From positions 1 through 64,000 of the forward strand of contig JACRPL010000023.1 in assembly GCA_016223245.1 (NCBI GenBank): DNA of 64,000 bases, in the 5' to 3' direction. The position numbers and the translations under genes were made by a program. The notes under the pieces were generated by a model. That model was not told the DNA's origin and made no database searches. It saw only the letters and a program-made list of their open reading frames with translations. Origin of the DNA: Candidatus Saganbacteria bacterium. GTDB taxonomy: Bacteria; Margulisbacteria; WOR-1; XYC2-FULL-46-14; XYC2-FULL-37-10. The stretch's first letter is position 1. Each line of letters opens with the position of its first letter. Shown here one piece after another: positions 42,841-52,241 of the stretch.

Positions 42841-43989
42841 CTACAATAGCTCCATAGCCGCGCGGACGCCTGCGCCAAAATTGATCTTTGCGCCCAAATT
42901 CTTAAAGAGAACTTCAACTGCGACCCATGCGCCAATAATATCCAACGAATCGACATATCCTAAATGGCCGATCCTGAATATTTTGCCTTTAAGGTCGGCT
43001 TGCCCCGGAGCCACTTCAACATTAAAATTGTCGCGCATAAGTTTTCTTACTTCTTCGGCGTCCACCCCATCCGGCGGGAATATTGCGGTAACTGCTGGTG
43101 ATGCATGTGGATCATCGGCTAAAAGCCTTAACCCAAGCGCTTTTGCCGCGGTCCTTAAAAGATCCCTGTTGAACCTATGCCTTGCAAATACATTTTCTCG
43201 GCCCTCTTCTTGGAGCATCTTAAGCCCCTCGCGCATGCCAAATATCAAAGATTCGGCCGGTGTGGTATATGTATGCCCTTTGGGAGCCTCTTCTTTCATA
43301 AGAGCTAAGTCCCAATAGTGTTTTGGGCACTTTGAAGTCTCAAATGCCCTCCAAGCGCGTTTTGAAAATGAGATCGCGGCGACACCGGGAGGCACCATGA
43401 ACGCTTTTTGCGAACCTGAACAAACAACATCGAGATCCCACTCGTCGGTTTTAAGCGGAGCCGCCATCATTCCCGAAACCGCATCAACAATGATCAAAGT
43501 ATCGGGCTGTATCCGCCTTACGGTTTTAGCCAGCGACTCAGCATCGTTTAGAACACCTGTTGAAGTTTCGTTCATCTGCATGAACACGGCTTTAACAGGG
43601 ACTTTTTTAAGTTCGGATTCAAGAACTTTTGGATCTGCCGGTTTTCCTCTTTCAAACTTTACATCGTTTACATCAATGCCGTAAGCTTTGCAAATTTTTA
43701 CATATCTTGCGCCGAACGCGCCAATATTTAAAATTATTGCTTTATCGCCGGGAGACAGAGTATTTACAACCGAAACTTCCATTCCGCCGGTCCCAGATGA
43801 AGGATAGATGAAGATATCATTTTTTGTTTCATAAGCCCATCGCAAGCTCTCCATCACTTCTTTCATGACATTGGAGAAAAGCGGGCTGCGGTGGCCTATC
43901 ATATCGTGGTTCATCGCGGATAAAACTCTTGTAGGTATTGGGGTTGGGCCTGGGATCATGAGATTATATTTGATCGGACGTCTAGTCAT
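42841..43989 (-). CDS. Class V aminotransferase (serine-pyruvate/phosphoserine type)
   Basis: 382 aa. The PLP lysine is in CSGSQKAFMVPPG, with the PLP-contacting Asp in IIVDAVSGM and an N-terminal MIPGPTPIP loop. The protein belongs to the alanine-glyoxylate / serine-pyruvate group, some members of which act as phosphoserine aminotransferase; with serA 3 kb away, a role in serine synthesis is attractive but unproven. It overlaps the small upstream gene by 4 nt (ATGA) at the tail of the ribosomal operon. Confidence 0.87.
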   Translation of the reverse strand: MTRRPIKYNLMIPGPTPIPTRVLSAMNHDMIGHRSPLFSNVMKEVMESLRWAYETKNDIFIYPSSGTGGMEVSVVNTLSPGDKAIILNIGAFGARYVKICKAYGIDVNDVKFERGKPADPKVLESELKKVPVKAVFMQMNETSTGVLNDAESLAKTVRRIQPDTLIIVDAVSGMMAAPLKTDEWDLDVVCSGSQKAFMVPPGVAAISFSKRAWRAFETSKCPKHYWDLALMKEEAPKGHTYTTPAESLIFGMREGLKMLQEEGRENVFARHRFNRDLLRTAAKALGLRLLADDPHASPAVTAIFPPDGVDAEEVRKLMRDNFNVEVAPGQADLKGKIFRIGHLGYVDSLDIIGAWVAVEVLFKNLGAKINFGAGVRAAMELL

Positions 43990-44321
43990 ACTTCGCGGCT
44001 CCAGTCAACTTCCACGTATTTCTCGCCTTTTAGGAATTTGAAAGTATGCTTACCCTTGTAGGCGTGCGACAATGCTTTGCCGATATGGGTCGCAAGATTA
44101 TGCACAGAGGTTGTAACCACAATTTTGCCGTTCGCTTTATCAATGTTCATAAGCTTATGGCTAGGATTCTCTTGTTCTGCAAGCCGGCCTTCATGCTTGA
44201 CCAAATTAAGTATCTCATCTTCATGGTCTTTTAAGAAAGCGCCTGAGAGCCTTAAGAGCCCGCCTTCTTCGATTGTTTTATTATCTCGGAAAGCCTCATA
44301 ATGTCGATAATCTTTTGGCAT
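43986..44321 (-). CDS. Small BCAM0308-like protein
   Basis: 111 aa. LRLSGAFLKDHEDEILNLVK, the NPSHKLMNI region, GKIVVTTSVHNLATHIGKAL and HAYKGKHTFKFL resemble the C-terminal part of BCAM0308-like proteins, where a zinc-binding N-terminal segment is usual; no such Cys cluster is present here. The function is unknown. It lies between rpsI and the aminotransferase in one operon. Confidence 0.5.
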   Translation of the reverse strand: MPKDYRHYEAFRDNKTIEEGGLLRLSGAFLKDHEDEILNLVKHEGRLAEQENPSHKLMNIDKANGKIVVTTSVHNLATHIGKALSHAYKGKHTFKFLKGEKYVEVDWSREV

Positions 44322-44330
44322 AAAGCCTCC

Positions 44331-44897
44331 TTATCTCTTGGTATACTGGAATGCGCGCCTTGCCCTCTTTAGGCCGTATTTCTTCCTTTCCTTGACCCTC
44401 GGATCGCGCCTTAACAGGTCCGACGACCGCAATTGTACCCTGTTTTTAGGGTCTGCGGCAACTAAAGCCCTGGCAATTCCCATCCGGATCGCATCCGCCT
44501 GCGACGGGATACCCCCACCAAAAACGCTTGCTTGAATATCAAAAGAATTTTCTACATTTATTTCTTTAATGGGTTTCGCGAGCATATTGAGCAGAACTTG
44601 CCTGTTGCAAAAATATTGCTCCGGCGTTTTAGAGTTTACGGATATCTTTCCGCTTCCTTTATAAAGATAAACATGCGCAACAGACGTTTTTCTTCTTCCT
44701 GTCCCCTCAAAAACAGGGGCCTGCGGCAAAAGTTTCGGTTTTGCGGTTTTTGGCGCGTGCGGCTTATGTTCGGCTTTTGGCGCTTCTGCGGCTTTGTGCT
44801 CGACAAATGATACCGATTCTTCGGCCTTCTTTGCCCTCGGCGCTCTCTTTTTGGCCGCCGGTGATTTTTTCTTTACAACAGATTTTTTCTCGGACAT
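44331..44897 (-). CDS. rpsI: Ribosomal protein uS9 with long basic N-terminus
   Basis: 188 aa against a usual 130 or so. The core starts near residue 62 (GTGRRKTSVAHVYL) and ends RRAFQYTKR, whose C-terminal Arg tail contacts the P-site tRNA. The first 60 residues are rich in Lys, Ala and Pro, probably disordered and ribosome-bound. Confidence 0.95.
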   Translation of the reverse strand: MSEKKSVVKKKSPAAKKRAPRAKKAEESVSFVEHKAAEAPKAEHKPHAPKTAKPKLLPQAPVFEGTGRRKTSVAHVYLYKGSGKISVNSKTPEQYFCNRQVLLNMLAKPIKEINVENSFDIQASVFGGGIPSQADAIRMGIARALVAADPKNRVQLRSSDLLRRDPRVKERKKYGLKRARRAFQYTKR

Positions 44898-44906
44898 ATT
44901 TCCTCC

Positions 44907-45329
44907 CTATACTTTAAGCGGCTTGCCCGAAACTTCGGCCGAGCCTGCATGGACCGTCAATTTTTTGATCATTCGCCTGCCCAAAGGTCCCTTTGGAAGC
45001 ATGCCCTTGACCGCAAAAAGGATGATCCTTCTTGGATCCCTTCTCTTTACCTCTTCCATCGTCAAAAGCTTATGGCCGCCGGGATACCCCGAATGAGTAA
45101 AATATATCTTTGATTTTCCCTTGCCGCCTGTCGCTGCGATATCTTTTGCATTTACAACAACAACATTGTCGCCCGAATCGATATGCGGAGTAAAGTCACG
45201 CTTATGCTTTCCGCGCAATACTTCGGCAACTCTTGCGGCAAGCCTGCCTAATATCTTGCCATTGGCATCTACTATATACTGTTCCCTTTTTACTTTTTCT
45301 TCTTTTAACGAGAATGTTTTACGCTTCAT
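44907..45329 (-). CDS. rplM: Ribosomal protein uL13
   Basis: 140 aa, usual length. [23 protein letters not shown] and the [19 protein letters not shown] segment are diagnostic. It precedes rpsI by 9 nt, the conserved rplM-rpsI pair. Confidence 0.95.
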   Translation of the reverse strand: MKRKTFSLKEEKVKREQYIVDANGKILGRLAARVAEVLRGKHKRDFTPHIDSGDNVVVVNAKDIAATGGKGKSKIYFTHSGYPGGHKLLTMEEVKRRDPRRIILFAVKGMLPKGPLGRRMIKKLTVHAGSAEVSGKPLKV

Positions 45330-45343
45330 GTTATCTCCTTGCC

Positions 45344-45694
45344 TTATGCAACAAATTCGATCAGCGCCAGGGACGCGGCATCGCCCTTGCGAGGCGGAAG
45401 CTTTGTAAGCCTCGTGTATCCGCCGCCCCTATCGGCAAACCGCGGCGCCATTTCGAACAATTGTTTTACGATATCCCTGTCCTTCAATACTTTATATGCC
45501 TGCCTTCTTGCCGCGATATCGCCTTTTTTGGCGAGCGTAATCAGCCGTTCGGAAACCCGCCTAATAACCTTTGCCCGCGTTAAGGTCATCTTTACCCTGC
45601 CAAACTTAATAAGCGCTGTCGCCCCGGAATTAATGATGGCAATGCGCTGGTCAGACGGCCTCCCGAGTTTTTTTAATTTTAACTTATGCCTCAT
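45344..45694 (-). CDS. rplQ: Ribosomal protein bL17
   Basis: 116 aa from the ATG at 45694 ([17 protein letters not shown]), with AAGGG 8 nt upstream. A GTG three codons earlier is less likely because the ribosome site would be too close. It overlaps the rpoA end by 11 nt. Confidence 0.93.
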   Translation of the reverse strand: MRHKLKLKKLGRPSDQRIAIINSGATALIKFGRVKMTLTRAKVIRRVSERLITLAKKGDIAARRQAYKVLKDRDIVKQLFEMAPRFADRGGGYTRLTKLPPRKGDAASLALIEFVA

Positions 45695-46634
45695 GTACCT
45701 CACCCTTTAACGCCAATTTATATTCGGCTAGCTTTTCCCTGACTTCGGTCAATGATTTGCCTCCGAAATTTTTGAACTTCATGAGGTCGTCAGCCGAAAA
45801 AGCGATAAGCTCGCCTACAGTTTTTACATTGGCTTTCTTAAGGCAGTTAAGAGACCGAGCTGAAAGCTCAAGGTCCTCCAGGGTCATCTCAAGGACCGAT
45901 GTTTCGACTTCGTCTTTCTTTTCGATCACACCTGTCACAAGATCCATCCTTTCGCCTAAATGCACGAAAAGATCGACATGCTTGCTCAAAATTTTTGCGC
46001 TCTCCCTTAATGCTTCATCGGGCTTGATCGACCCATCTGTCCAAATATGCAGAACCAGCCTGTCATGGTTTATTTCCTGGCCGACGCGGACTTCTTCGGT
46101 CAATAAGTTGACCTTTAAGACCGGCGTGAATATTGAATCGATAGGGATCGATCCCACAGGCAGGGTCGCTTTTTTGTTCCTCTCCGACGGGATATACCCT
46201 TTGCCTTTTTCAACAACCATTTCTATATCGAGCTTCCCGTTGCTGTCCAATGTCGCTATGACTTTTTCGGGATTGATTATTTCAATTTCCGCATCGTGTT
46301 CGATCTCTCCCGCCGTGACTTCTCCCTTTTTCTTTGTTTTTAAGGTTACGACCTTTGGGACATCCGAATGCATTTTGAACCTGACTTCTTTAAGGTTTAA
46401 TATCAACTGCAATACATCTTCCGCAAGGCCGTCCATTGTCGAAAATTCATGGCTGACACCTTCGATCCTGATCGAAGTTATTGCCGCCCCTGGAAGAGAT
46501 GAAAGCAGCACCCTCCGCAAACTATTTCCCAACGTAGCACCATAGCCCTTATCCAACGGTTCAACTACAAACCTGCCGTAAGTAGCCGATTCTTCTTCGC
46601 ATCTGACCCAAGGTTTTTCACCAAGCATAATCAC
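45684..46634 (-). CDS. rpoA: RNA polymerase alpha subunit
   Basis: 316 aa. The dimerisation domain (GATLGNSLRRVLLSSLPGAAI) and the C-terminal DNA- and activator-binding domain (LELSARSLNCLKKANVKTVG) are both present. A GTG start is chosen since AGGAGG lies 7 nt upstream; the next ATG is 13 nt away from that site. Confidence 0.96.
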   Translation of the reverse strand: MIMLGEKPWVRCEEESATYGRFVVEPLDKGYGATLGNSLRRVLLSSLPGAAITSIRIEGVSHEFSTMDGLAEDVLQLILNLKEVRFKMHSDVPKVVTLKTKKKGEVTAGEIEHDAEIEIINPEKVIATLDSNGKLDIEMVVEKGKGYIPSERNKKATLPVGSIPIDSIFTPVLKVNLLTEEVRVGQEINHDRLVLHIWTDGSIKPDEALRESAKILSKHVDLFVHLGERMDLVTGVIEKKDEVETSVLEMTLEDLELSARSLNCLKKANVKTVGELIAFSADDLMKFKNFGGKSLTEVREKLAEYKLALKGEVHEA

Positions 46635-46649
46635 AGGCTTTCCTCCTTT

Positions 46650-47255
46650 TTACTTTGAATAGTATTCAACTATGAGCGATTCTTGGACTAAGCGCTCGGT
46701 ATCCTCGCGCCGAGGCATATGGACAACGGTTCCCATAAAATTTTGATCCAGCGAAAGCCATGCTGGAGGCGTATACTCCTTCAGCTTTTCCTGGATCTTC
46801 TCAATAAGCTTCGGCTTTACGCTTATCGCATCATTTATTTTTACCTGGAACGATGGGACGTTTACTTTTTTTCCGTTGACTTGAACCGCGCCATGCCTTA
46901 CGATCTGCCGTGCGGCTGGCCGCGATCCGGCAAGCCCAAGCCTGAAAATTACATTATCAAGCCTTCTTTCCAAAAACTGGAGGAGCAATTCGCCCGTAAC
47001 GCCTGTTTTGGCGGCGGCTTTTTCAAAATAAGATCTGAATTGCCTTTCGGTTAAAGCATAAATTGCCCGCGCTTTTTGTTTTTCGCGCATTCGTTTTGCA
47101 TATTCGGTTAAGCGCTGGGTCGCGGCGCCGTGCTGGCCTGGAGGATATTTTCTTCTTTCAACAGCGCATTTTGCGGTGAAACATCTCTCGCCTTTAAGAA
47201 AGAGTTTTTCGCGTTCGCGCCTGCATTGCCTGCAGGATGAAGGAGTCCTTCCCAT
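46650..47255 (-). CDS. rpsD: Ribosomal protein uS4, zinc form
   Basis: 201 aa. The N-terminal Cys set (CRQC, then C and C by residue 31) suggests the zinc-binding form. An S4 domain follows (RLDNVIFRLGLAGSRPAARQ). GGAGGAG precedes the start, which overlaps the rpsK stop by 1 nt. Confidence 0.96.
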   Translation of the reverse strand: MGRTPSSCRQCRREREKLFLKGERCFTAKCAVERRKYPPGQHGAATQRLTEYAKRMREKQKARAIYALTERQFRSYFEKAAAKTGVTGELLLQFLERRLDNVIFRLGLAGSRPAARQIVRHGAVQVNGKKVNVPSFQVKINDAISVKPKLIEKIQEKLKEYTPPAWLSLDQNFMGTVVHMPRREDTERLVQESLIVEYYSK

Positions 47256-47641
47256 TATACTCTCCTCCTTTTCTTCGGTCTGCAGCCGTTATGCGGGATA
47301 GGAGTGACATCTTTTATGGAAAGGATAGAGAGACCCGATCCCTGCAGCGCTCGGATCGCAGTTTCGCGCCCTGACCCCGGCCCTTTGACGAGAACATCAA
47401 CTTCGCGGACGCCCGCTTCATAAGCCTTGCGCCCGGCGGCTTCAGCGGCAAGCTGCGCCGCAAATGGAGTCCCCTTTTTAGTCCCCTTGAACCCGACGGC
47501 ACCCGATGACGACGATACGATCGATGCGCCGCTTTGTTCGGTTATTACAACAATCGTATTATTGAATGTTGCTTTGATGTGGGCGAGCCCTCGGCTTGCG
47601 CCTTTTCTCAACTTTATCCTTTTCTTAACAGGTTCTGCCAT
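47255..47641 (-). CDS. rpsK: Ribosomal protein uS11
   Basis: 128 aa. [18 protein letters not shown] and the end [16 protein letters not shown] are typical. It is part of the alpha-operon order rpsM-rpsK-rpsD-rpoA-rplQ. Confidence 0.96.
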   Translation of the reverse strand: MAEPVKKRIKLRKGASRGLAHIKATFNNTIVVITEQSGASIVSSSSGAVGFKGTKKGTPFAAQLAAEAAGRKAYEAGVREVDVLVKGPGSGRETAIRALQGSGLSILSIKDVTPIPHNGCRPKKRRRV

Positions 47642-47644
47642 AAA

Positions 47645-48028
47645 TTATACTTTTGCCTCCTCTGTTTTTTTGCTTGCCCCGATAGTTTTCCGGGCTCCGC
47701 GTTTTGTCCTTGCATTTGTCCTTGTCCGCTGGCCGCGGACAGGCAGGTTCTTGCGATGACGCGCTCCGCGGTATGCGCCGATGTCGATCAATCTTTTGAT
47801 CGATTGCGTAACCTCTTTCCTAAGATCGCCTTCGACGAGGTAATCTTTCAATATTTCGCGCAATCTCAAAACCTGGTCGTCTTTTAGTTCCTTGGCCTTC
47901 ATATCCGGGCTTAAGCCGCTTTCTTTGATTATTTTCCGGCTTAAAACGTCTCCTATGCCATAAAGATAAGTCAATGCGACCTCGAGCCTTTTTTCCGACG
48001 GAAGATCAACCCCTACAAGTCTTACCAT
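47645..48028 (-). CDS. rpsM: Ribosomal protein uS13
   Basis: 127 aa. LVGVDLPSEKRLEVALTYLY, GAYRGARHRKNLPVRGQRT and a basic tail with KRGARKTIGASKK are characteristic. It heads the alpha group. Confidence 0.96.
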   Translation of the reverse strand: MVRLVGVDLPSEKRLEVALTYLYGIGDVLSRKIIKESGLSPDMKAKELKDDQVLRLREILKDYLVEGDLRKEVTQSIKRLIDIGAYRGARHRKNLPVRGQRTRTNARTKRGARKTIGASKKTEEAKV

Positions 48029-48049
48029 TTTATTCTTATTACCTCCAGT

Positions 48050-48163
48050 TTAACCTTGTCTCTGTTTATGCTTTGGATTTTCGCAAATGACCCTTACGCG
48101 CCCATGCCTGCGGATCACTTTGCATTTGTCGCACATTTTTTTTACCGATGCCCTTACTTTCAT
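48050..48163 (-). CDS. rpmJ: Ribosomal protein bL36, zinc form
   Basis: 37 aa: [16 protein letters not shown], then [20 protein letters not shown]. Three Cys and one His (C-x2-C-x12-C-x4-H) form the zinc site, so this is the zinc-containing type. It sits between infA and rpsM as usual. Confidence 0.93.
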   Translation of the reverse strand: MKVRASVKKMCDKCKVIRRHGRVRVICENPKHKQRQG

Positions 48164-48167
48164 ATAT

Positions 48168-48386
48168 TTACCTCGATCTGTATGTTATTCTGCCGCGCGT
48201 CAAATCGTACGGCGATAACTCGACTTTTACTTTATCGCCCTGCAAAATTCGAATAAAATTTTTTCGAATTTTACCGGAAACATGGGCAAGTATTATCTGC
48301 CCTGTTTCAACCTTGACGCGAAACACCGCATTTGGCAGTGCTTCCGTCACTTCGCCTTCCAATTCGATCACGTCTTTATTGCTCAT
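48168..48386 (-). CDS. infA: Translation initiation factor IF-1
   Basis: 72 aa, full-length S1/OB domain ([39 protein letters not shown]). It overlaps the map gene by 4 nt. Confidence 0.95.
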   Translation of the reverse strand: MSNKDVIELEGEVTEALPNAVFRVKVETGQIILAHVSGKIRKNFIRILQGDKVKVELSPYDLTRGRITYRSR

Positions 48387-49129
48387 ATCCTTGTTAATAT
48401 CTCCGGTTCGTTTTCAGTTACCAATATCGTATCTTCAAAATGGGCCGATAAGCTCCCGTCTGCCGTTACAACTGTCCATCCGTCGTCAAGGGTCGCGATC
48501 TTACTTGCCCCAGCATTTATCATGGGCTCGATCGCAAGCACCATGCCGGGTTTCAGTTCAACGCCTGTTCCCGCTATCCCGTAATTTGGGATCAGAGGGT
48601 CTTCATGCAGGCTTTTTCCGACCCCGTGCCCGAACAGGTCGCGAACTACCGAAAACCCATACGCGGCCGTATGCGACTCGACAGCGGCCGAAATATCCCC
48701 AACATGATTGCCTGTCCTCGATCTTTTGATCGCCAAATCGAGGGATTCCTTCGCGCACTTTAGAAGTTTTTGGGCTTGTTTTGAAACACGCCCTACGGGA
48801 AACGTCCTTGTCGAATCGCCGTAATATCCCTGATATACGACCCCAACATCGAACCCGACAATGTCCCCTTCTTTTAACTCGCGCTTAGACGGAAACCCAT
48901 GGACAACTTCCGAATTCACAGAAATACATGATGTAAACCTGTATCCCCTATATCCCTTGAACGCGGGCGCCGCGCCGTATTGCGCGATCAAGCCCTCCGC
49001 CAACCGGTCAAGCTCGAAAGTTGTCGTTCCGATCATTATTTCTTTTTCAACATTAAGCAATACCTGGGCCGTGATCCTGCAAGCTTCCCTGATAAGTTTT
49101 ATCTCATCGGGAGTCTTGATTATTATCAT
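48383..49129 (-). CDS. map: Type I methionine aminopeptidase
   Basis: 248 aa. It removes N-terminal Met. The metal ligands are in [19 protein letters not shown] (two Asp), [12 protein letters not shown] (His), AIEPMI (Glu) and FEDTILV (Glu). It is coupled to adk (4-nt overlap) and infA. Confidence 0.95.
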   Translation of the reverse strand: MIIIKTPDEIKLIREACRITAQVLLNVEKEIMIGTTTFELDRLAEGLIAQYGAAPAFKGYRGYRFTSCISVNSEVVHGFPSKRELKEGDIVGFDVGVVYQGYYGDSTRTFPVGRVSKQAQKLLKCAKESLDLAIKRSRTGNHVGDISAAVESHTAAYGFSVVRDLFGHGVGKSLHEDPLIPNYGIAGTGVELKPGMVLAIEPMINAGASKIATLDDGWTVVTADGSLSAHFEDTILVTENEPEILTRI

Positions 49130-49761
49130 AAGCCCAGCGCTCGAAGCAAGCGCACAAAAACATCGCCAATCGCTCCCTGCGCGTCAACTTTTACAAGAGC
49201 ATTCCTTTTTTCGTAGAGCTCAACAAGCGGCCTCGTGGTTTCCTCGTAAATATTGTACCGCGTCCTTATGACCTCCGCATTATCGTCTTTCCTCTGGTAA
49301 AGCTTGTCTCCGCATTTATCGCATATCCCTTCCGATTTTGGCGGGTTATATTTCACATGGTAAACTGAACCGCAGACGCCGCAGCTTAACCTTCCGGAAT
49401 TGCGGTCTATTACCGCTTCAAGCGGGACTGTAAAATAAATTACTTTGTATTCCTTCCCCGTTAATATCGCGTCCAGCGCCTCGAATTGCTCAAGCGACCT
49501 CGGAAAACCGTCAAGGATAAATCCGCTGGAGCAATCCTTACCGGCAACTCTTTCGCGCGTAAGCCTAATTGTTACTTCGTCCGGTACAAGCTTGCCCGCC
49601 TCAACAAAAGATTTCGCAAGGCGGCCAACCTCTGTTCCAAGCCTGATCGATTCGCGCAAAATATCGCCGAGAGCTATGTGCGGGATATTAAGCCTTGCTG
49701 ATAATTGTTTCGCCTGCGTCCCTTTCCCGCTTCCGGGAGCTCCAAGGAAAACATATATCAT
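49126..49761 (-). CDS. adk: Adenylate kinase, zinc-lid type
   Basis: 211 aa. GAPGSGKGTQAKQL is the P-loop, DGFPRSLEQ the core motif. The long lid carries CGVCGSVYH and CDKCG, a four-Cys zinc site. It overlaps secY by 4 nt. Confidence 0.96.
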   Translation of the reverse strand: MIYVFLGAPGSGKGTQAKQLSARLNIPHIALGDILRESIRLGTEVGRLAKSFVEAGKLVPDEVTIRLTRERVAGKDCSSGFILDGFPRSLEQFEALDAILTGKEYKVIYFTVPLEAVIDRNSGRLSCGVCGSVYHVKYNPPKSEGICDKCGDKLYQRKDDNAEVIRTRYNIYEETTRPLVELYEKRNALVKVDAQGAIGDVFVRLLRALGL

Positions 49762-51020
49762 CCGATAAGCCCCTCGTACTGCCTGGTCAAAAGATGCGTC
49801 TCGATCTGCCGCACAAGGTCCATCGCGACGCCGACAACTATGAGAAGGGCCGTAGAGCCCAAGCCTTGGAAACTTGTGATGCGGGTCAGGCTTTCAACAA
49901 TATTTGGGATAACTGCGACTGCTCCCAGGAACAATGCGCCCATAAGCGTCAATCTTGATATCGTATGTTCAAGATAATCGGCTGTAGGTTTTCCGGGCCT
50001 TATCCCCAAAATAAATCCTCCATACTTTTTAATATTTTCCGCAAGCTCCTTCGGGTTGAAGGTTATCGCGGTATAAAAATACGTAAAGAAAAATATCAAA
50101 ATAAAATACAGGAACATGTAAACCCCGCCGCTCGGCGATAAAAAATGCGAGACCGACTGCATGAACGGCACCGGAATGAACTGCGCGAGCGTCGCCGGAA
50201 ACAGCAGCACCGAAGAAGCAAAGATTATCGGGATAACGCCTCCTTGGTTTATCCTCATCGGGATATATGTATTGCCGCCGCCGTACATTTTTCGCCCAAC
50301 GACTTTTTTAGCGTATTGGACGGGTATTTTCCTTTGGCCTTCCTGGATAAAAACAATGGCCATGATCATTGCAATGAAAGAAGCTACAAGGATTATGACC
50401 CCGATAATGCTCGCGCCGCCGCTGACCAATATCGCAGTCTGGCCTATGTAGGACGGGATGCGCGAAACAATGCCGATAAAAATTATCATCGAAGCCCCGT
50501 TGCCTATGCCCCGCTCGGTTATTAGCTCGCCGAACCACATCACAAGCACGGATCCCGCGGTGAGCGAAACAACAGTCCCCAAAAGGAATGAGGGGAAAGA
50601 TACCCCGTCCTGCAATATTCCCCTTAGCCAAAAAGCCATTCCAAAAGATTGGAATAAGGCCAGCACAACAGTTAAATATCTCGTATACTGTGATATTATC
50701 TTGCGTCCGGATTCCCCTTCTTTTGCAAGCGCTTCAAGCTGCGGCATGACCACAGTCAGCAGCTGCATGATGATAGATGCATTGATATAAGGGACGATCC
50801 CCATCGCAAAGATCGAAAATCTCATCAGCGCGCCGCCGGTGAAAAGGTCAAGAAAACCCAAAAGATTGCCCTCCCCGAACAGTTGGGCAAGCTTTACGGA
50901 ATCAACGCCGTAAACCGGTATGTGCGCGCCGATCCTAAAGGCTAATACCATCAAAGCGGTGAAAATAAATTTTTTCCTAAGGTCCGCTATATTAAAAATT
51001 GAGCGAAAAACATCTAGCAT
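49758..51020 (-). CDS. secY: Preprotein translocase subunit SecY
   Basis: 420 aa with ten membrane helices. VYGVDSVKLAQLF lies in the N-terminal region, ITERGIGNGASMIIF near TM5, and RINQGGVIPIIFASS and IRPGKPTADYLEHTISR further on. It forms the protein-conducting channel with SecE and SecG. It overlaps rplO by 7 nt. Confidence 0.96.
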   Translation of the reverse strand: MLDVFRSIFNIADLRKKFIFTALMVLAFRIGAHIPVYGVDSVKLAQLFGEGNLLGFLDLFTGGALMRFSIFAMGIVPYINASIIMQLLTVVMPQLEALAKEGESGRKIISQYTRYLTVVLALFQSFGMAFWLRGILQDGVSFPSFLLGTVVSLTAGSVLVMWFGELITERGIGNGASMIIFIGIVSRIPSYIGQTAILVSGGASIIGVIILVASFIAMIMAIVFIQEGQRKIPVQYAKKVVGRKMYGGGNTYIPMRINQGGVIPIIFASSVLLFPATLAQFIPVPFMQSVSHFLSPSGGVYMFLYFILIFFFTYFYTAITFNPKELAENIKKYGGFILGIRPGKPTADYLEHTISRLTLMGALFLGAVAVIPNIVESLTRITSFQGLGSTALLIVVGVAMDLVRQIETHLLTRQYEGLIG

Positions 51021-51457
51021 GTAATAGCTTGTCCCCCGGATTTTTCAATTATCTCTTTTGCAGACTTAGAGAATGCATGGGCCGTAATTTTAAGAGCTTT
51101 GGTCAATTTCCCGCTGCCAAGGATCTTTATCCTCTCCCTATCCTTTATCAAGCCTTCGGACTTGAACTGTTCGATCCCGGCCTCATTGTCGAACTTTTCA
51201 AGATCAGACACGTTCAACACCTTGTATTCCACCCTGAACGGATAATTCTTAAACCCTCTTTTCTTCGGAAGCCTTCTGTAAAGAGGCGTTTGCCCGCCTT
51301 CAAAATGCTTTCCTTTGGTCCCGCCGGCGCGGCTCTTTTGCCCTTTATTCCCGCGGCCTCCAGTCTTTCCATGCCCGGAGGATGTCCCTCGCCCGACGCG
51401 TTTTGATTTTTTCCTGTATCTTGGCTTTAATGAGCTTAATTTATACATTCTGGACAT
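51014..51457 (-). CDS. rplO: Ribosomal protein uL15
   Basis: 147 aa. The basic N-terminus RVGRGTSSGHGKTGGRGNKG is diagnostic. It overlaps rpsE by 17 nt, leaving no room for rpmD (uL30), which normally lies between them. Confidence 0.95.
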   Translation of the reverse strand: MSRMYKLSSLKPRYRKKSKRVGRGTSSGHGKTGGRGNKGQKSRAGGTKGKHFEGGQTPLYRRLPKKRGFKNYPFRVEYKVLNVSDLEKFDNEAGIEQFKSEGLIKDRERIKILGSGKLTKALKITAHAFSKSAKEIIEKSGGQAITC

Positions 51458-51938
51458 ACCTCACATTGATCGATTTGCCCCTCAACAATTCCTGCTGCTC
51501 TTGTGTTTTAAGCAGGCTTAGCGCGTCAAGCGTCGCTTTTGCCGTGTTTATCGCGTTTGACGATCCAATAGATTTCGCTACAACATCTTTTACGCCTGCA
51601 AGTTCAAGTATTATGCGAACCGACCCTCCGGCAATAACGCCTTTTCCCGACGGGGCAGGCCTAAGCAATACCGTGCTTGACCCGAGCTTTCCTACGACTT
51701 CATGGGGAATGGTTCCCGAGATCATCGGGACTTTTACCAGTGATTTTTTAGCAAGATCGACGCCTTTTCTGATCGCGGCAGAGACTTCCGAAGCCTTTCC
51801 GATGCCCATGCCTACAAGCCCGCCTCGATCGCCGACAACCGACAATACCCGAAAGCCCATTCGCTTGCCGCCTTTTACGACTTTAGTCACGCGCCTAACC
51901 TGGACTACACGCTCTTCGAATTCTTTTTCTTCTGGCAT
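51441..51938 (-). CDS. rpsE: Ribosomal protein uS5
   Basis: 165 aa. VVKGGKRMGFRVLSVVGDRG and the C-terminal SIGSSNAINTAKATLDAL are family marks. It shares one base with the rplR stop (TAATG). Confidence 0.96.
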   Translation of the reverse strand: MPEEKEFEERVVQVRRVTKVVKGGKRMGFRVLSVVGDRGGLVGMGIGKASEVSAAIRKGVDLAKKSLVKVPMISGTIPHEVVGKLGSSTVLLRPAPSGKGVIAGGSVRIILELAGVKDVVAKSIGSSNAINTAKATLDALSLLKTQEQQELLRGKSINVRYVQNV

Positions 51939-52240
51939 TAAAACTTAAGACCTCCCTCTCGCGCCGCGTCGGCTGCCGCTTTTATTCTTCCGTGATATTT
52001 AAACCTGCCCCTATCAAAAACAACTTTTGAGATACCGGCCGCAATAGCTTTCTTAGCCAGGTCAACGCCAAGCCTAACCGATTTTTCGATCTTTTTGCCC
52101 TCTTTATAGGCTTGGGTCGAAAGGCCGACCAAAGTTTTGCCGGCCTCATCATCGACTATTTGCGCATGGATATGCTTCAGGCTTTTATACACCGAAAACC
52201 TTGGCCTATCCGCCGTTCCGAATATTTTCTTTTTTCTCAT
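51938..52240 (-). CDS. rplR: Ribosomal protein uL18
   Basis: 100 aa from the ATG at 52240, just after the rplF stop. GTADRPRFSVYKSLKHIHAQ and VVFDRGRFKYHGRIKAAADA identify it. Usual uL18 has about 15-20 more basic N-terminal residues. A GTG at 52300 would supply such residues but overlaps rplF by 59 nt, so the start is unsettled. Confidence 0.9.
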   Translation of the reverse strand: MRKKKIFGTADRPRFSVYKSLKHIHAQIVDDEAGKTLVGLSTQAYKEGKKIEKSVRLGVDLAKKAIAAGISKVVFDRGRFKYHGRIKAAADAAREGGLKF

Positions 52241-52241
52241 C

